Positions 52,432 to 61,367 of a stretch of 64,000 nt of DNA are shown here, in pieces (position 1 is the stretch's first letter; each line of letters opens with the position of its first letter). Below the pieces are notes generated by a model. It was given only the letters and a program-made list of their open reading frames with translations. It did no database searches and was not told the DNA's origin. Source of the stretch: Candidatus Obscuribacter phosphatis (lineage in GTDB: Bacteria > Cyanobacteriota > Vampirovibrionia > Obscuribacterales > Obscuribacteraceae); the NCBI GenBank assembly GCA_001899315.1, contig MOYA01000001.1:2682529-2746528 (forward strand), given 5' to 3'. A program made the position numbers and the translations under genes.

Positions 52432-53567
52432 TGTCGGTTGAAATGCAGGAATTGCTGCAACTTGTTGTAGACCGGGCGGCAAGCGACTTGCACCTTAAAG
52501 CAGGCGAACCACCAATACTTAGGGCGGCCGGTAAACTGACCCGCATCAGTCTACCGACCTTGTCTGCCGACGATACCAAAAGACTGATTTTTTCTTGTCT
52601 CAGCCCCGAGCAAATCAAGCACGCCGAGCAAAATCTCGAACTAGATTGTGGTTTTGGCATCGAAGGACTGGGTCGCTTTAGAGTCAATGTTTATAGAGAC
52701 AGGGGCAGTTGGGCTGCTGCACTGCGGGTGGTGCTATCACGCATGCCCAGCCTCGACGAGTTGGGGCTGCCGCCGGTCTGCAAAGAGCTGCTTACCAAAC
52801 CAAGAGGACTGATCTTGGTCACCGGACCCACAGGTTCTGGTAAGTCGACAACCCTGGCGGCAATGATCAATGCCATAAACGAAAAGCAAGACAAGCATAT
52901 TTTGACGGTGGAAGATCCAATTGAATTTTTGCACCAAAACAAAATGTCTTTCATCAGCCAAAGAGAAGTAGGCTCAGACACGAGAAGCTTTGCCAATGCC
53001 CTGAGAAGCGGACTAAGAGAAGACCCCGACGTCATTCTGGTGGGTGAGATGCGCGACCTTGAAACTATCCACTTGGCGCTGACTGCCGCTGAGACCGGTC
53101 ACCTAGTCTTCAGCACCATTCACACCAGTTCGGCGCCACAATCGGTGGACCGCATCATCGATGTCTTTCCTCCAGAACAGCAACAACAAATTCGCATCAT
53201 GCTCTCGCATTCACTGGTGGGGGTTCTCAGTCAGACCCTCTTGCCAAAGATTGAAGGCGAAGCAGGCGATTCACCGGTAACAGCCGGGCGCATCATGGCC
53301 ATGGAAATTCTTATCAACACTCCTGCTATAGCCAACCTGATTAGAGAAGCAAAGACCGCCCAAATTTATACTTCTATGCAGATGGGCGCCAGCCTGGGCA
53401 TGCAAACCCTAGAAAGCTGCCTGGCTCGCTATGTCAAAGAAGGGCTAATCAGTCATAAAGAAGCAATTTCTAAGTCTAGTCGCCCTGAAGATCTTGAGCA
53501 GTTGATTGGACCAAGAGCGGCGGCTAATAAAAGTTATGGCACTAGCAGCGGATTTGGCAGGTTCTAA
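52431..53567 (+). CDS. pilT: Type IV pilus retraction ATPase PilT
   Basis: A 378-residue hexameric ATPase that depolymerises the pilus and drives twitching. It has 'LVVDRAASDLHLKAGEPP' at the N-terminus, Walker A 'GPTGSGKSTTLAAMI', Walker B 'REDPDVILVGEMRDLETI', His box 'GHLVFSTIHTSSAP', and the PilT-specific retraction motif, here 'PAIANLIREAKTAQI' (usual form AIRNLIR; the first Arg is Ala). This identifies PilT rather than PilU or PilB. It overlaps pilB and pilC by one base each, so the three motor proteins are translated together. A Ser/Gly-rich C-terminal tail of about 25 residues is present. Confidence 0.96.
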   Translation: MSVEMQELLQLVVDRAASDLHLKAGEPPILRAAGKLTRISLPTLSADDTKRLIFSCLSPEQIKHAEQNLELDCGFGIEGLGRFRVNVYRDRGSWAAALRVVLSRMPSLDELGLPPVCKELLTKPRGLILVTGPTGSGKSTTLAAMINAINEKQDKHILTVEDPIEFLHQNKMSFISQREVGSDTRSFANALRSGLREDPDVILVGEMRDLETIHLALTAAETGHLVFSTIHTSSAPQSVDRIIDVFPPEQQQQIRIMLSHSLVGVLSQTLLPKIEGEAGDSPVTAGRIMAMEILINTPAIANLIREAKTAQIYTSMQMGASLGMQTLESCLARYVKEGLISHKEAISKSSRPEDLEQLIGPRAAANKSYGTSSGFGRF

Positions 53568-54808
53568 TGGAATTCGTCTATAAAATCAAAGACGAGCAAG
53601 GCAAAATCAAAGAAGCGGTAGCGAGCGCCGAATCTCCAAATGTTCTCAAAGCTCGCTTACAAGCTCGCGGCATCGAGGTGGTCGAGATTAGACCTCGCAC
53701 CGCCAGTGGTGATTTGCAAGCCACCTGGAAAGCTTTGAACGAGAACGTTCTGCAAGTAGACTTTTTAGAGCGCGTCACCATCAAAGACATGGTGGTTTTC
53801 TCTAGACAATTTGCCGCCATGGTCTCATCGGGCGTCGCCATGCTGCGCACCCTCACTATCATTGTCGAGCAATGCAAAAATCGCAAACTAAAACGCTGCC
53901 TCGAAGACGTAAGACAGTCAATCGAAGCCGGTCTCTCCCTTTCAGACGCCATGGCCCGCCATCCGCAAATCTTCGACAAACTCTATGTCTCGATGATCAA
54001 AGCCGGTGAAACCGGCGGTATTCTCGCCGATGTTTTGAAGAGATTGGCAGACTTTCTCGAATCTAAATCGAAGCTGAATCAGAAAGTAAGAGCCGCCATG
54101 ATTTATCCCATGGTGGTTCTGGTTGTCTCTATTCTTGTCTTTTGGGGCATGCTCACTTTCATCCTGCCTATCTTTGAAGGACTCTTTAAAAATATCGGCT
54201 CTGAACTGCCGGCTTATACTCAAGCTTTGGTAGCCCTCTCGCAAGCAGTCCGGTCAGTCTGGGCCTTTCTCTTTATGGTTGGCGTGCTAATAGCCGGCTG
54301 GTTTATCAAGAAGTACTACGCCACCGCAGCCGGGCGACTGCAAATTGACGGCTTGATTTATGTGACGCCCATGCTCGGTGACTTGGTTGCCAAAGTATCA
54401 ATTGCTAGATTCTCAAGAACTTTCGGTACCCTACTGAGAGCCGGAGTACCAATGCTGACAGCCTTAGACGTGGTCAAAGACACGGCTGATAATGCCGTGG
54501 TTGCCGAAAGCATTCGCAAAATTTATACCGATGTCAGGCAAGGCGGCAGCCTTTCTAAACCGATGACCAAATCTCAAGTCTTTCCATCAATGGTCACCCA
54601 GATGGTGGCTGTCGGTGAAGAAACCGGGAGGCTGGATGAGATGCTTTCTAAGGTCGCCGACTTTTACGATATGGAAGTAGAGAACGCCGTCGAGGCTCTA
54701 ACATCGCTTTTAGAGCCGGTCATGGTGGTTGGCATCGGTGGCATCGTCGGCTCTATTGTGATCGGCATGTATCTGCCAATTTTCACTGTGATCAACCAGT
54801 TGAGATAA
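53567..54808 (+). CDS. pilC: Type IV pilus inner-membrane platform protein PilC (GspF family)
   Basis: A 413-residue platform protein with two GspF domains. The first has 'KDMVVFSRQFAAMVSSGVAM' and 'SLSDAMARHPQIFDKLYVSM'. The second has 'IARFSRTFGTLLRAGVPMLT' and 'VTQMVAVGEETGRLDEMLSK'. Three membrane helices are visible (about 175-198, 232-252, 380-405). It couples PilB/PilT rotation to pilin insertion or removal. It is the last gene of the pilBTC set; 292 bp with no gene follows before the sigma factor. Confidence 0.96.
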   Translation: MEFVYKIKDEQGKIKEAVASAESPNVLKARLQARGIEVVEIRPRTASGDLQATWKALNENVLQVDFLERVTIKDMVVFSRQFAAMVSSGVAMLRTLTIIVEQCKNRKLKRCLEDVRQSIEAGLSLSDAMARHPQIFDKLYVSMIKAGETGGILADVLKRLADFLESKSKLNQKVRAAMIYPMVVLVVSILVFWGMLTFILPIFEGLFKNIGSELPAYTQALVALSQAVRSVWAFLFMVGVLIAGWFIKKYYATAAGRLQIDGLIYVTPMLGDLVAKVSIARFSRTFGTLLRAGVPMLTALDVVKDTADNAVVAESIRKIYTDVRQGGSLSKPMTKSQVFPSMVTQMVAVGEETGRLDEMLSKVADFYDMEVENAVEALTSLLEPVMVVGIGGIVGSIVIGMYLPIFTVINQLR

Positions 54809-55055
54809 AGCAGGTAACGGTATTTATTAAAGTCTTAAAAACATTTTATAAATCGGAGCGATAAGTCTTTTCTGGACGGGGAACAAGGTCGCTTCAGCCC
54901 CATCTATTGACTATTTGACCCGAAAACAAGACAGTTGCTAGCTGATCTGACCCAATTCTGAACTTGGCTTAAGGAGCGCCTTTCGCAAAGTCGCAAAAGA
55001 AGAGGTTGAAACTGCCTTGACAGCCCGCATTTAGCGGAAATCACGCTAGCATTTA

Positions 55056-55061
55056 TATAAT
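55056..55061 (+). promoter_or_regulatory. Putative -10 element of the sigma-factor gene
   Basis: A perfect TATAAT 39 bp before the ATG at 55101. No acceptable -35 is found at 16-18 bp; a TTGACA at 55017-55022 is 33 bp away, too far to pair with it. The 292-bp gap 54809-55100 otherwise shows no terminator or repeat that I can support. Confidence 0.4.
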
Positions 55062-55100
55062 TACTCTGGTAATCTGCGACTGGGTCTATTAAATATAAAG

Positions 55101-56024
55101 ATGGAAACTACAACTACTAACTCAATTACTCCGATCACAAGCACAAGTAAAGTGGTGAGCAAAGATTTGCAGGCTAAAAGTGAAGCGCCAAACGGTGCGA
55201 CTCCGAGGACGGAGATGAAGAATTCGGCTACTCCCGGTAAGGGAGAAATCAAAGGACCAGACCAGATTCATAACTGGCTGGCTGTTTACTCCGAGTCGAG
55301 AGACCCGGCCCTGCGCGATTCCATCATTCAGGCGGCTTTGCCCCTGGTGAAACGTATCGCCTACGGTCTCGCCCGCCGCTCTACCGACCCGGTGGAAGAT
55401 CTTATTCAAGTCGGCTCGATTGGTCTGATCAAAGCTGTCGATCAGTTCAAACCAGATGCCGGTGCCAAGTTTCAAACCTATGCCACACACTTGATCACAG
55501 GCGAAATCAGACACTATCTGCGCGATAAGACCGCCATGATCAGAGCCCCGAGAGAACTGCAAGAACTCTCTTTCCGTATCAATAGATTGGTGCAGAATCT
55601 GACAGCCAAACTCGGACGCGAGCCTTCAGACATTGAAATCGCCAGCGAATTGCAGATTCCTGTCAGCCGTGTCAACGAAGCCTATGAAGTAGATCGCAGA
55701 CGCACGCTTATTTCTCTTGACCAGGCCCTCAGTAATGATGCCGGTTCAGAACAGTCTCTTATCGACACCCTAGTCGATTCACGCTATCAGAGCAATCAGT
55801 TGGCTAAAGAAGATCGCTTTATGCTGGCTGAAGCAATTAAACAATTGCGTGATGGGCTGAGAGAAGTGGTGCAACTGACCTTTTATGAAGATCTCAGCCA
55901 AACCGAAGTGGCTCGTCGCCTGGGCATATCCCAGATGCAGGTATCGCGCCGCTTGAGAGCTGCCACCACCGAACTGAACAAAATCATCACCCAGAGCAAG
56001 AAAGCCCCGGGCAACAAAAGCTAG
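55101..56024 (+). CDS. RNA polymerase sigma factor, SigB/SigF/SigG type
   Basis: A 307-residue alternative sigma factor. After a polar Thr/Ser/Lys-rich extension of about 55 residues, region 2 is clear ('ALPLVKRIAYGLARRSTDPV', 'DLIQVGSIGLIKAVDQFKPD', 'KFQTYATHLITGEIRHYLRD'). Region 3 follows ('SFRINRLVQNLTAKLGREPS') and region 4 ends in 'LSQTEVARRLGISQMQVSRR'. This is the Bacillus SigB/F/G or cyanobacterial group-3 SigF type. In cyanobacteria SigF controls pilin genes, so its position between pilBTC and the pilD-MNO genes suggests the same role (inference). No anti-sigma or anti-anti-sigma gene is adjacent. An ABC exporter follows after 11 bp. Confidence 0.93.
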   Translation: METTTTNSITPITSTSKVVSKDLQAKSEAPNGATPRTEMKNSATPGKGEIKGPDQIHNWLAVYSESRDPALRDSIIQAALPLVKRIAYGLARRSTDPVEDLIQVGSIGLIKAVDQFKPDAGAKFQTYATHLITGEIRHYLRDKTAMIRAPRELQELSFRINRLVQNLTAKLGREPSDIEIASELQIPVSRVNEAYEVDRRRTLISLDQALSNDAGSEQSLIDTLVDSRYQSNQLAKEDRFMLAEAIKQLRDGLREVVQLTFYEDLSQTEVARRLGISQMQVSRRLRAATTELNKIITQSKKAPGNKS

Positions 56025-56035
56025 TCATTTGACTG

Positions 56036-56785
56036 ATGAACGCTCAGCTTTCTCAGGCGGCCATCAAAGTCACTAACCTCGTCAAAAGGCGAGAGACTAA
56101 ACTGCTCAAATCTTTCTTGGCAATAAGCGGCATCAATCTAGAGATAGCCGAGGGTGTTACCTATGGGCTTATTGGACCAAACGGTGCCGGCAAGACCACC
56201 ACAATCAAGCTGCTCTTGGGTCTTTTAAAACCCGACGGCGGTGAAATCAAAGTGCTGGGCAAGCCCGCCGGCGAGCATGAGGCCCTGCGTCGCATCGGCT
56301 TTCTTCCAGAGTCTCCCTACTTTTACAGCCACCTGACCGGTCGAGAGTATCTTACTTTCACCGGTCAACTCTTTGGCATGCAAGGACCAGCACTGCAAAA
56401 CCGCATCGGCGAGCTTTTGCACTTGGTCTCGATGGAAAACAAAGCAGAAGAGAGAACCGGCACTTACAGCAAGGGTATGCTGCAACGCCTGGGCATGGCC
56501 GCCGCCTTGGTCAATGACCCCGACTTGCTCTTTTTAGACGAACCCATGTCGGGGCTTGATCCTTTGGGCAGAATGGACATGCGCAAGATCATTATCGCCC
56601 TGAAAGAGAAAGGCAAAACAATCTTCTTCAACTCACATCTCTTGCCCGATGTGGCCCATTTGTGCGACAAAGTAGGTGTGCTCAGCCAAGGTAAACTGAC
56701 TGCCGAAGACGATTTACTCAGCATTACCCCCGAGCGAAACGCCACCGTACTAGAAGAATATTTTCTTTCCCATATCGAGGCTTGA
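56036..56785 (+). CDS. ABC transporter ATP-binding protein (exporter type)
   Basis: A 249-residue nucleotide-binding subunit of the CcmA/NatA/NosF group. It has Walker A 'GPNGAGKTTTIKLLLGLL', Q-loop in 'IGFLPESPYFYSHLTGREYL', signature 'YSKGMLQRLGMA' (SKG in place of SGGQ, common in this group), Walker B 'LLFLDEPMSGLDPLGR' and the switch His in 'FFNSHLLPDV'. With the following permease it forms an ABC-2-like exporter; the substrate is not indicated. It starts 11 bp after the sigma factor and its stop abuts the permease start, so all three are likely cotranscribed. Confidence 0.95.
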   Translation: MNAQLSQAAIKVTNLVKRRETKLLKSFLAISGINLEIAEGVTYGLIGPNGAGKTTTIKLLLGLLKPDGGEIKVLGKPAGEHEALRRIGFLPESPYFYSHLTGREYLTFTGQLFGMQGPALQNRIGELLHLVSMENKAEERTGTYSKGMLQRLGMAAALVNDPDLLFLDEPMSGLDPLGRMDMRKIIIALKEKGKTIFFNSHLLPDVAHLCDKVGVLSQGKLTAEDDLLSITPERNATVLEEYFLSHIEA

Positions 56786-57634
56786 TTGGAGCACTGTGCA
56801 GAATCTCAAGGGCAAAAGGTGACCGCTAAAAAAGCGGGGCTATTGCTGCCGGTTTTCGCTATTGCCTCCAACACTTTCAAGGAAGTGAGCCGCGATAAAG
56901 TGGTTTATACCTTTTTTGTCTTCGCCGTGATCATTTCCTTCTTTGGTCTGGCGCTGGGTTCGCTTTCGGTGGGGCAAGATCTGAGGATCATTCTCGATCT
57001 CGGCATGTTCGGCATCAGCACCATAGGCGGTATTATCGCCGTTTTTGCCGGGGCCAATCTTGTCTATAAAGAACTAGAAAAAAAAACCTGCTATCTCATC
57101 TTTACCAAACCGGTACGCCCGTGGCAGTTCATCTTGGGCAAGTATCTCGGACTGGCGCTCTGCTTATTGGTTCTCATCGCGGCCATGGCTGTTTTCTTGA
57201 CCCTCACCGTCTATATCGCCGACCCCGGACAACTCTTAGTCTTCAAAGAAAGAGTGCTTTTCATTGGCGCTTCTTTATTGCTCACTTATCTGGAGCTGCT
57301 TCTCATTATCGCCGCCGCCGAATTCTTTTCCACTTTCTCTTCGCCGATAATGTCGGTGGTCTTCACAATCGCATTTTGGTTTATCGGACATTCAACCGCT
57401 TCCCTGCAAGATCTGTCTAAGCTCTTCACAAACTCAGCCCTACAGCAATTGGCAAACTTTCTATACTGGACCCTGCCAGATCTCAAAACCCTTACTCAGA
57501 CAAGATCTGCCATCATGTACGGGCAGTTTCCCAATAGTGAATTGTCGATCTATTTGACTGCATATTTGGTTTCTTATGTCATCATACTTTTAGTGCTCTC
57601 GGCGATGGTGTCGGAAAAAAGAGAGCTACCCTGA
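56786..57634 (+). CDS. ABC transporter permease (ABC-2/NosY-like)
   Basis: A 282-residue permease with six predicted helices ('VVYTFFVFAVIISFFGLALG', 'ISTIGGIIAVFAGANLVYKE', 'FILGKYLGLALCLLVLIAAM' and others). The conserved cytoplasmic 'ANLVYKELEKKTCYLIFTKP' is typical of the NosY/ABC-2 permeases that contain an E-loop before the third helix. The frame begins at TTG 56786 immediately after the ATPase stop; a GTG at 56819 is another possible start. It works with the ATPase encoded upstream. No periplasmic binding protein is encoded nearby, consistent with export. Confidence 0.9.
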   Translation: MEHCAESQGQKVTAKKAGLLLPVFAIASNTFKEVSRDKVVYTFFVFAVIISFFGLALGSLSVGQDLRIILDLGMFGISTIGGIIAVFAGANLVYKELEKKTCYLIFTKPVRPWQFILGKYLGLALCLLVLIAAMAVFLTLTVYIADPGQLLVFKERVLFIGASLLLTYLELLLIIAAAEFFSTFSSPIMSVVFTIAFWFIGHSTASLQDLSKLFTNSALQQLANFLYWTLPDLKTLTQTRSAIMYGQFPNSELSIYLTAYLVSYVIILLVLSAMVSEKRELP

Positions 57635-57660
57635 CATAGGCAAAGCGATATCGAGATTTC

Positions 57661-58818
57661 ATGGACTGGTACGACTTCAATCTTTATTTGGCAGCCGACG
57701 CCCTCACTTTAGACACGGCGGCTTTGCTTTTGGGGCTTTGTATCGGCAGTTTCATCAATGTTCTGGCTCTCAGAACCTTGAAGGAAGAATCAGTCTGGCG
57801 CAAAGGTTCCTATTGTTACCACTGCCAGCACAAGCTTAGTCCTCTAGAGTTGATTCCGGTCTTGTCTTTTCTCTTTCTCAAGGGTAAATGCAAACACTGC
57901 CAGGGCAAAATTCACTGGCATTATCCCCTGGTAGAACTAGCCACCGGTCTAATTTTTGCAGCGATTGTGCATTTTCTCGGACCAAATTATTGGCACCCGG
58001 GTCTAGGTGTCTCAGGCTTAGACATCACCCTCACCGTCTGCGGCATGCTCATATTTGCCTCAGCACTTATTGCCGTCACCATCACCGACTTCAAAGAGAA
58101 ACTGATTCCTCACGAAATCACCTATCCGGCTATCATTCTTGGTATCGCCTATAGTGCTATGGTCAGACACGATCTGCTCGGCACCATGGCCGGTGTGGGC
58201 GCCAGCTATATCATTTTCGACTTCATCGACCATTTCGGAGTACAGTTCTACTATCTCACCCATCCGGGCTTTAAAGACCGCCACAAGGTGGAAGACGAAC
58301 TAGATATCGACGACCAGATTGACTATACGATGGAAGTGGGCTATCTGCACGCCGACGAAGTCGATGAACCTTTCATGGTAATGGGCGGCGGCGACGCCGT
58401 CTTGAGCGCCCTCATCGCCGCCTGGCTCGGTTGGCAAAAGTTGATTCCCGCTCTAATAATAGGCTTTTTGGTCGGTGCGGTCATGGGCAGCATCTATCTC
58501 TTAGTCGAACTAAAGAAAGAAAGACTGCTCAATGCCGCCCTAAGCAGATTCTTCGGAGGCTTTGCCGCCTTTGCCGGACTGATGGCTTTGGCCCTTTGCG
58601 GTTTGGCTAATAGTTTTCCCGAATCGAATATTTGGGGCAACAGCGTCACCTACCTACTCATCGGCGCCCTCGGCTTCGGAGGCGGCACAATTGGCATAAT
58701 GACAGCCCCCGGACCGCGTCTGGTCAAGCATTTCCCCTTTGGTCCGGCACTAGCCATCGGAGCAATTTTTGCCATTTTCCTGATTACCGGCACTGACGGC
58801 TTTATCAGACCCTTGTAA
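57661..58818 (+). CDS. pilD: Prepilin peptidase (PilD/GspO family)
   Basis: An inner-membrane aspartic protease that cleaves and N-methylates type IV prepilins. The cytoplasmic zinc loop has two CxxC pairs ('CYHCQHKLSPLELIPVLSFL' and 'CKHCQGKIHWHYPLVELATG'). The catalytic Asps are in 'VTITDFKEKLIPHEITYPAI' and 'MGGGDAVLSALIAAWLG'. About eight helices are seen. At 385 residues it is about 100 longer than usual, because of an insertion before the GGGD motif ('RHKVEDELDIDDQIDYTMEV') and an extended C-terminus with two or three more helices. It stands between the ABC exporter and pilMN, confirming that this is a pilus cluster. Confidence 0.94.
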   Translation: MDWYDFNLYLAADALTLDTAALLLGLCIGSFINVLALRTLKEESVWRKGSYCYHCQHKLSPLELIPVLSFLFLKGKCKHCQGKIHWHYPLVELATGLIFAAIVHFLGPNYWHPGLGVSGLDITLTVCGMLIFASALIAVTITDFKEKLIPHEITYPAIILGIAYSAMVRHDLLGTMAGVGASYIIFDFIDHFGVQFYYLTHPGFKDRHKVEDELDIDDQIDYTMEVGYLHADEVDEPFMVMGGGDAVLSALIAAWLGWQKLIPALIIGFLVGAVMGSIYLLVELKKERLLNAALSRFFGGFAAFAGLMALALCGLANSFPESNIWGNSVTYLLIGALGFGGGTIGIMTAPGPRLVKHFPFGPALAIGAIFAIFLITGTDGFIRPL

Positions 58819-58852
58819 AGAGGGCATAATAAAGATAATCAGGGGGGTCGAC

Positions 58853-60622
58853 GTGTTTAGCTTCGGCAGAAAAAAAGGGACTGTTCTCGGTCTCGACATA
58901 AATAGCGACAGCACCACCTTAATTCACCTTGAAAAAACCAAGGCTGGAATTGAAGTGGCACATTTCGCTTGCCAGCCCACCCCGCCCAACTGTGTCAGAG
59001 ACGGTTTGGTGACCGACCCTTTTGCAATGGGAGCCCTGGTGGCAGACTTGATTAAAGAGTCGGGTGTGCCAACCGGCGGACAGTCACCAATTCTCAATGT
59101 CTGCGTTCCCGCCCAAGCGGTTGTGATCAGGCTGATGCCGGTGCCTGTTGGTATGCCCCCCGAAGAACTGGCTGATGTGGTCACACAAGAAGCCACCAAC
59201 CATGTGCCTTTTCCCATAGCCGAAGCCAATTTGGACTGGTTTCAGATGAATGCCACCGAACGTACCGATCCTGATGGGGTGCGGCGCGTCGACGTTATTT
59301 TGGCGGCCATTCAGCATTCTATAGTGGAATCTTATTGGCGTATGGCTGATGCAGCCGGGGTCAAACTCGGCAAAGTTGAGGTTTCCTCTCTATCAGTGAT
59401 AAGAGGCTTAGCCCTGGCGGGTTATCTTGGTTCGAGCGGACATATCTCGATGGTGGTCAATATCAGACAAGATGCCACAGACATCAATATAGTGCGCAGC
59501 GCCATGCCCCTTTTCGGTCGCTCGATTATCTTGGGGGTTGAAGCCTTGACCGAAGCCGTGGCGCGCAGCCTCGACATCTCTTTCGATCAGGCTATGGAAC
59601 TACTGCCTGAGATTCCGGTCTTCAACATCACCCCCACCGATACAAGAATGGGTCAAGCCGGACAAGTAGCCCGAGCCGTCTTTAGCGATATAGGCGACGA
59701 AGTCTTGCGCTCCTTAGACTTTTACCGGTCGCAGGTGGGCGACGTCAAAATCGACCATATACTCTTATCTGGTCCAGGCTGTATGCTGCCCAATATGCAC
59801 GAATTTTTCGCCAGCAAATTAAGAGCCAAAACAGTGCTGGCAGACCCGCTCAGAGACATGATTGTCGACGAACGGCAGATAACCGAGCGCATGCGACCAA
59901 TTTTGGCAGCCCTGATTGGTTCTTCCATAGAATCAACCTGGAATCCGTCCATCACAGTCGATATGGACCTCAATAAAGAAGGACGAATTCCCCTCGGTCT
60001 AGATCAAAATCGCACCCAGAATATTTTTGAAGAAGTCGAAACAGTAAAGGCGCCGCGCTGGTTCAAACCGGGTTTGGTTGCCGCAATCTTTAGTACAGTT
60101 GTGGTCTTTGGCTCTTACCTCTACCTGACCTTGCTCGACCTGCCCCTCACTCAGACCGCCATAGAAAAATCGACTAGCGCCATCGCCACTAGCAAAACCG
60201 ACCTGACCAGACTGAAAAAAGAGAAAGAAGAAAACGCTGTTTTGCTAAAGCGAAAAGCACTACTTGACCGGCTTGTGGGCGGCATCAAACATTATTCAAA
60301 TTATATGGATGTGGTGCGCGAAAACACTCCGCGCGGCATTCAACTAACCGAGTTGAACATAGGCGACGAAGAGCTCAAAGTGGACGGCGCCGCCGTTGAT
60401 TTTTCAGCTGTAGGCAATCTTTCGGTCAGCCTGGGCACAAGCCCGGCCATCTCAGAATCAAATATCGAATACGCTTCAAGACCTGAAAAACAACCAGGTA
60501 TAGTGGCCTTTTCTTTGAAAGCCAAGCTTACTAAAACCAAGCCGGCAAGTGAGCAGAGCAAGCCGCCGGCGACCCCCATCAACACAGCCTTGATAAATTC
60601 GGAGGTGACGCGCAATGAATGA
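58853..60622 (+). CDS. pilM: PilM-PilN fusion protein
   Basis: A 589-residue fusion. Residues 1-about 385 are PilM, an actin-like ATPase-fold protein of the pilus alignment complex ('GTVLGLDINSDSTTLIHLEK', 'ILNVCVPAQAVVIRLMPVPV', 'TQEATNHVPFPIAEANLDWF', 'LLSGPGCMLPNMHEFFASKL'). Residues about 400-575 are PilN, with a membrane helix (about 401-423) and a coiled coil plus ferredoxin-like region ('SNYMDVVRENTPRGIQLTEL'). PilM normally binds the N-terminal tail of a separate PilN, and here the two are one chain. It starts at GTG 58853 with AGGGGGG five nt upstream. Overlaps pilO by 8 bp. Confidence 0.92.
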   Translation: MFSFGRKKGTVLGLDINSDSTTLIHLEKTKAGIEVAHFACQPTPPNCVRDGLVTDPFAMGALVADLIKESGVPTGGQSPILNVCVPAQAVVIRLMPVPVGMPPEELADVVTQEATNHVPFPIAEANLDWFQMNATERTDPDGVRRVDVILAAIQHSIVESYWRMADAAGVKLGKVEVSSLSVIRGLALAGYLGSSGHISMVVNIRQDATDINIVRSAMPLFGRSIILGVEALTEAVARSLDISFDQAMELLPEIPVFNITPTDTRMGQAGQVARAVFSDIGDEVLRSLDFYRSQVGDVKIDHILLSGPGCMLPNMHEFFASKLRAKTVLADPLRDMIVDERQITERMRPILAALIGSSIESTWNPSITVDMDLNKEGRIPLGLDQNRTQNIFEEVETVKAPRWFKPGLVAAIFSTVVVFGSYLYLTLLDLPLTQTAIEKSTSAIATSKTDLTRLKKEKEENAVLLKRKALLDRLVGGIKHYSNYMDVVRENTPRGIQLTELNIGDEELKVDGAAVDFSAVGNLSVSLGTSPAISESNIEYASRPEKQPGIVAFSLKAKLTKTKPASEQSKPPATPINTALINSEVTRNE

Positions 60623-61340
60623 ACGCACACGCCTCTTGTTAGTGCTGGCACCAATTTTGATATCAGGGACAGCCGCCTTTTCTATGAACTATCCGGCTTA
60701 TTTAGATAGTCAACGTTTGCATGAAGAGCTCAAGCAAAAAGAAGATGAGCTAAAGAGTCTGCAAGACAAACTGGCAGAGAGAGCCAGTGTCGACCAAAGT
60801 CATAAGACTCTGGAATCTGAAATTCAGAACCTGCGCAACGAGATTCCACAAGCTCCCTATTTAGATCTGCTGATGCTGGATGTGCAGCGCATGGCCGATG
60901 CTGCCGACATCGATATTATCGCTGTTGAAAAACCCGACGAAAGAAATAGCGGTGGCACCGAAACCAGCGTTGATGCCGCCGACTTGGAAGTGCTCGAAGC
61001 CGGTCTAAACAAAAATCAAGCGGGCAAAAATATCGCTCTAAACTTAAATCAAAACACAAATCAAAACAAGCAAATTGAGCCTAAGGCAGAAGAACGCAAT
61101 TCGATGGGTGTCAAGCAAATGACCCGAAGGCTCTATCTAACCGGCGACTACGGCAAACTAATTCAGTTTATGAAAAGACTGGAATCTTATCAAAGAGTAC
61201 TTTCGGTAAATCAATTATCGGTGGCTATGGCTGGCGGCCCTGGCTTACAAAACAAAAGTCCGGCGGGCGAAAGGGCACAGAAACTTAAGCTAAAACAGCC
61301 GGTCATGTCCTTCCTTCTCAATATTTATTATCTGCCTTGA
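60615..61340 (+). CDS. pilO: Type IV pilus assembly protein PilO
   Basis: A 241-residue bitopic inner-membrane protein with a short cytoplasmic N-terminus, one helix (about 7-27), a coiled coil ('LHEELKQKEDELKSLQDKLA') and a periplasmic ferredoxin-like fold ('ADAADIDIIAVEKPDERNSG', 'TRRLYLTGDYGKLIQFMKRL', 'QPVMSFLLNIYYLP'). It would pair with the PilN half of the preceding fusion. An Asn/Gln/Lys-rich loop near residues 125-165 is longer than usual. It overlaps the pilMN gene by 8 bp and is followed by a pilP-like gene. Confidence 0.88.
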   Translation: MNERTRLLLVLAPILISGTAAFSMNYPAYLDSQRLHEELKQKEDELKSLQDKLAERASVDQSHKTLESEIQNLRNEIPQAPYLDLLMLDVQRMADAADIDIIAVEKPDERNSGGTETSVDAADLEVLEAGLNKNQAGKNIALNLNQNTNQNKQIEPKAEERNSMGVKQMTRRLYLTGDYGKLIQFMKRLESYQRVLSVNQLSVAMAGGPGLQNKSPAGERAQKLKLKQPVMSFLLNIYYLP

Positions 61341-61367
61341 GAATTGAGAAGAAAAGCGAGCCCGAAA

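Noticed and set aside
55017-55022. Perfect TTGACA as -35 for the sigma-factor gene
   Set aside because: The only good -10 (TATAAT 55056) is 33 bp downstream, far outside 16-18 bp; nothing like a -10 lies at the right distance.
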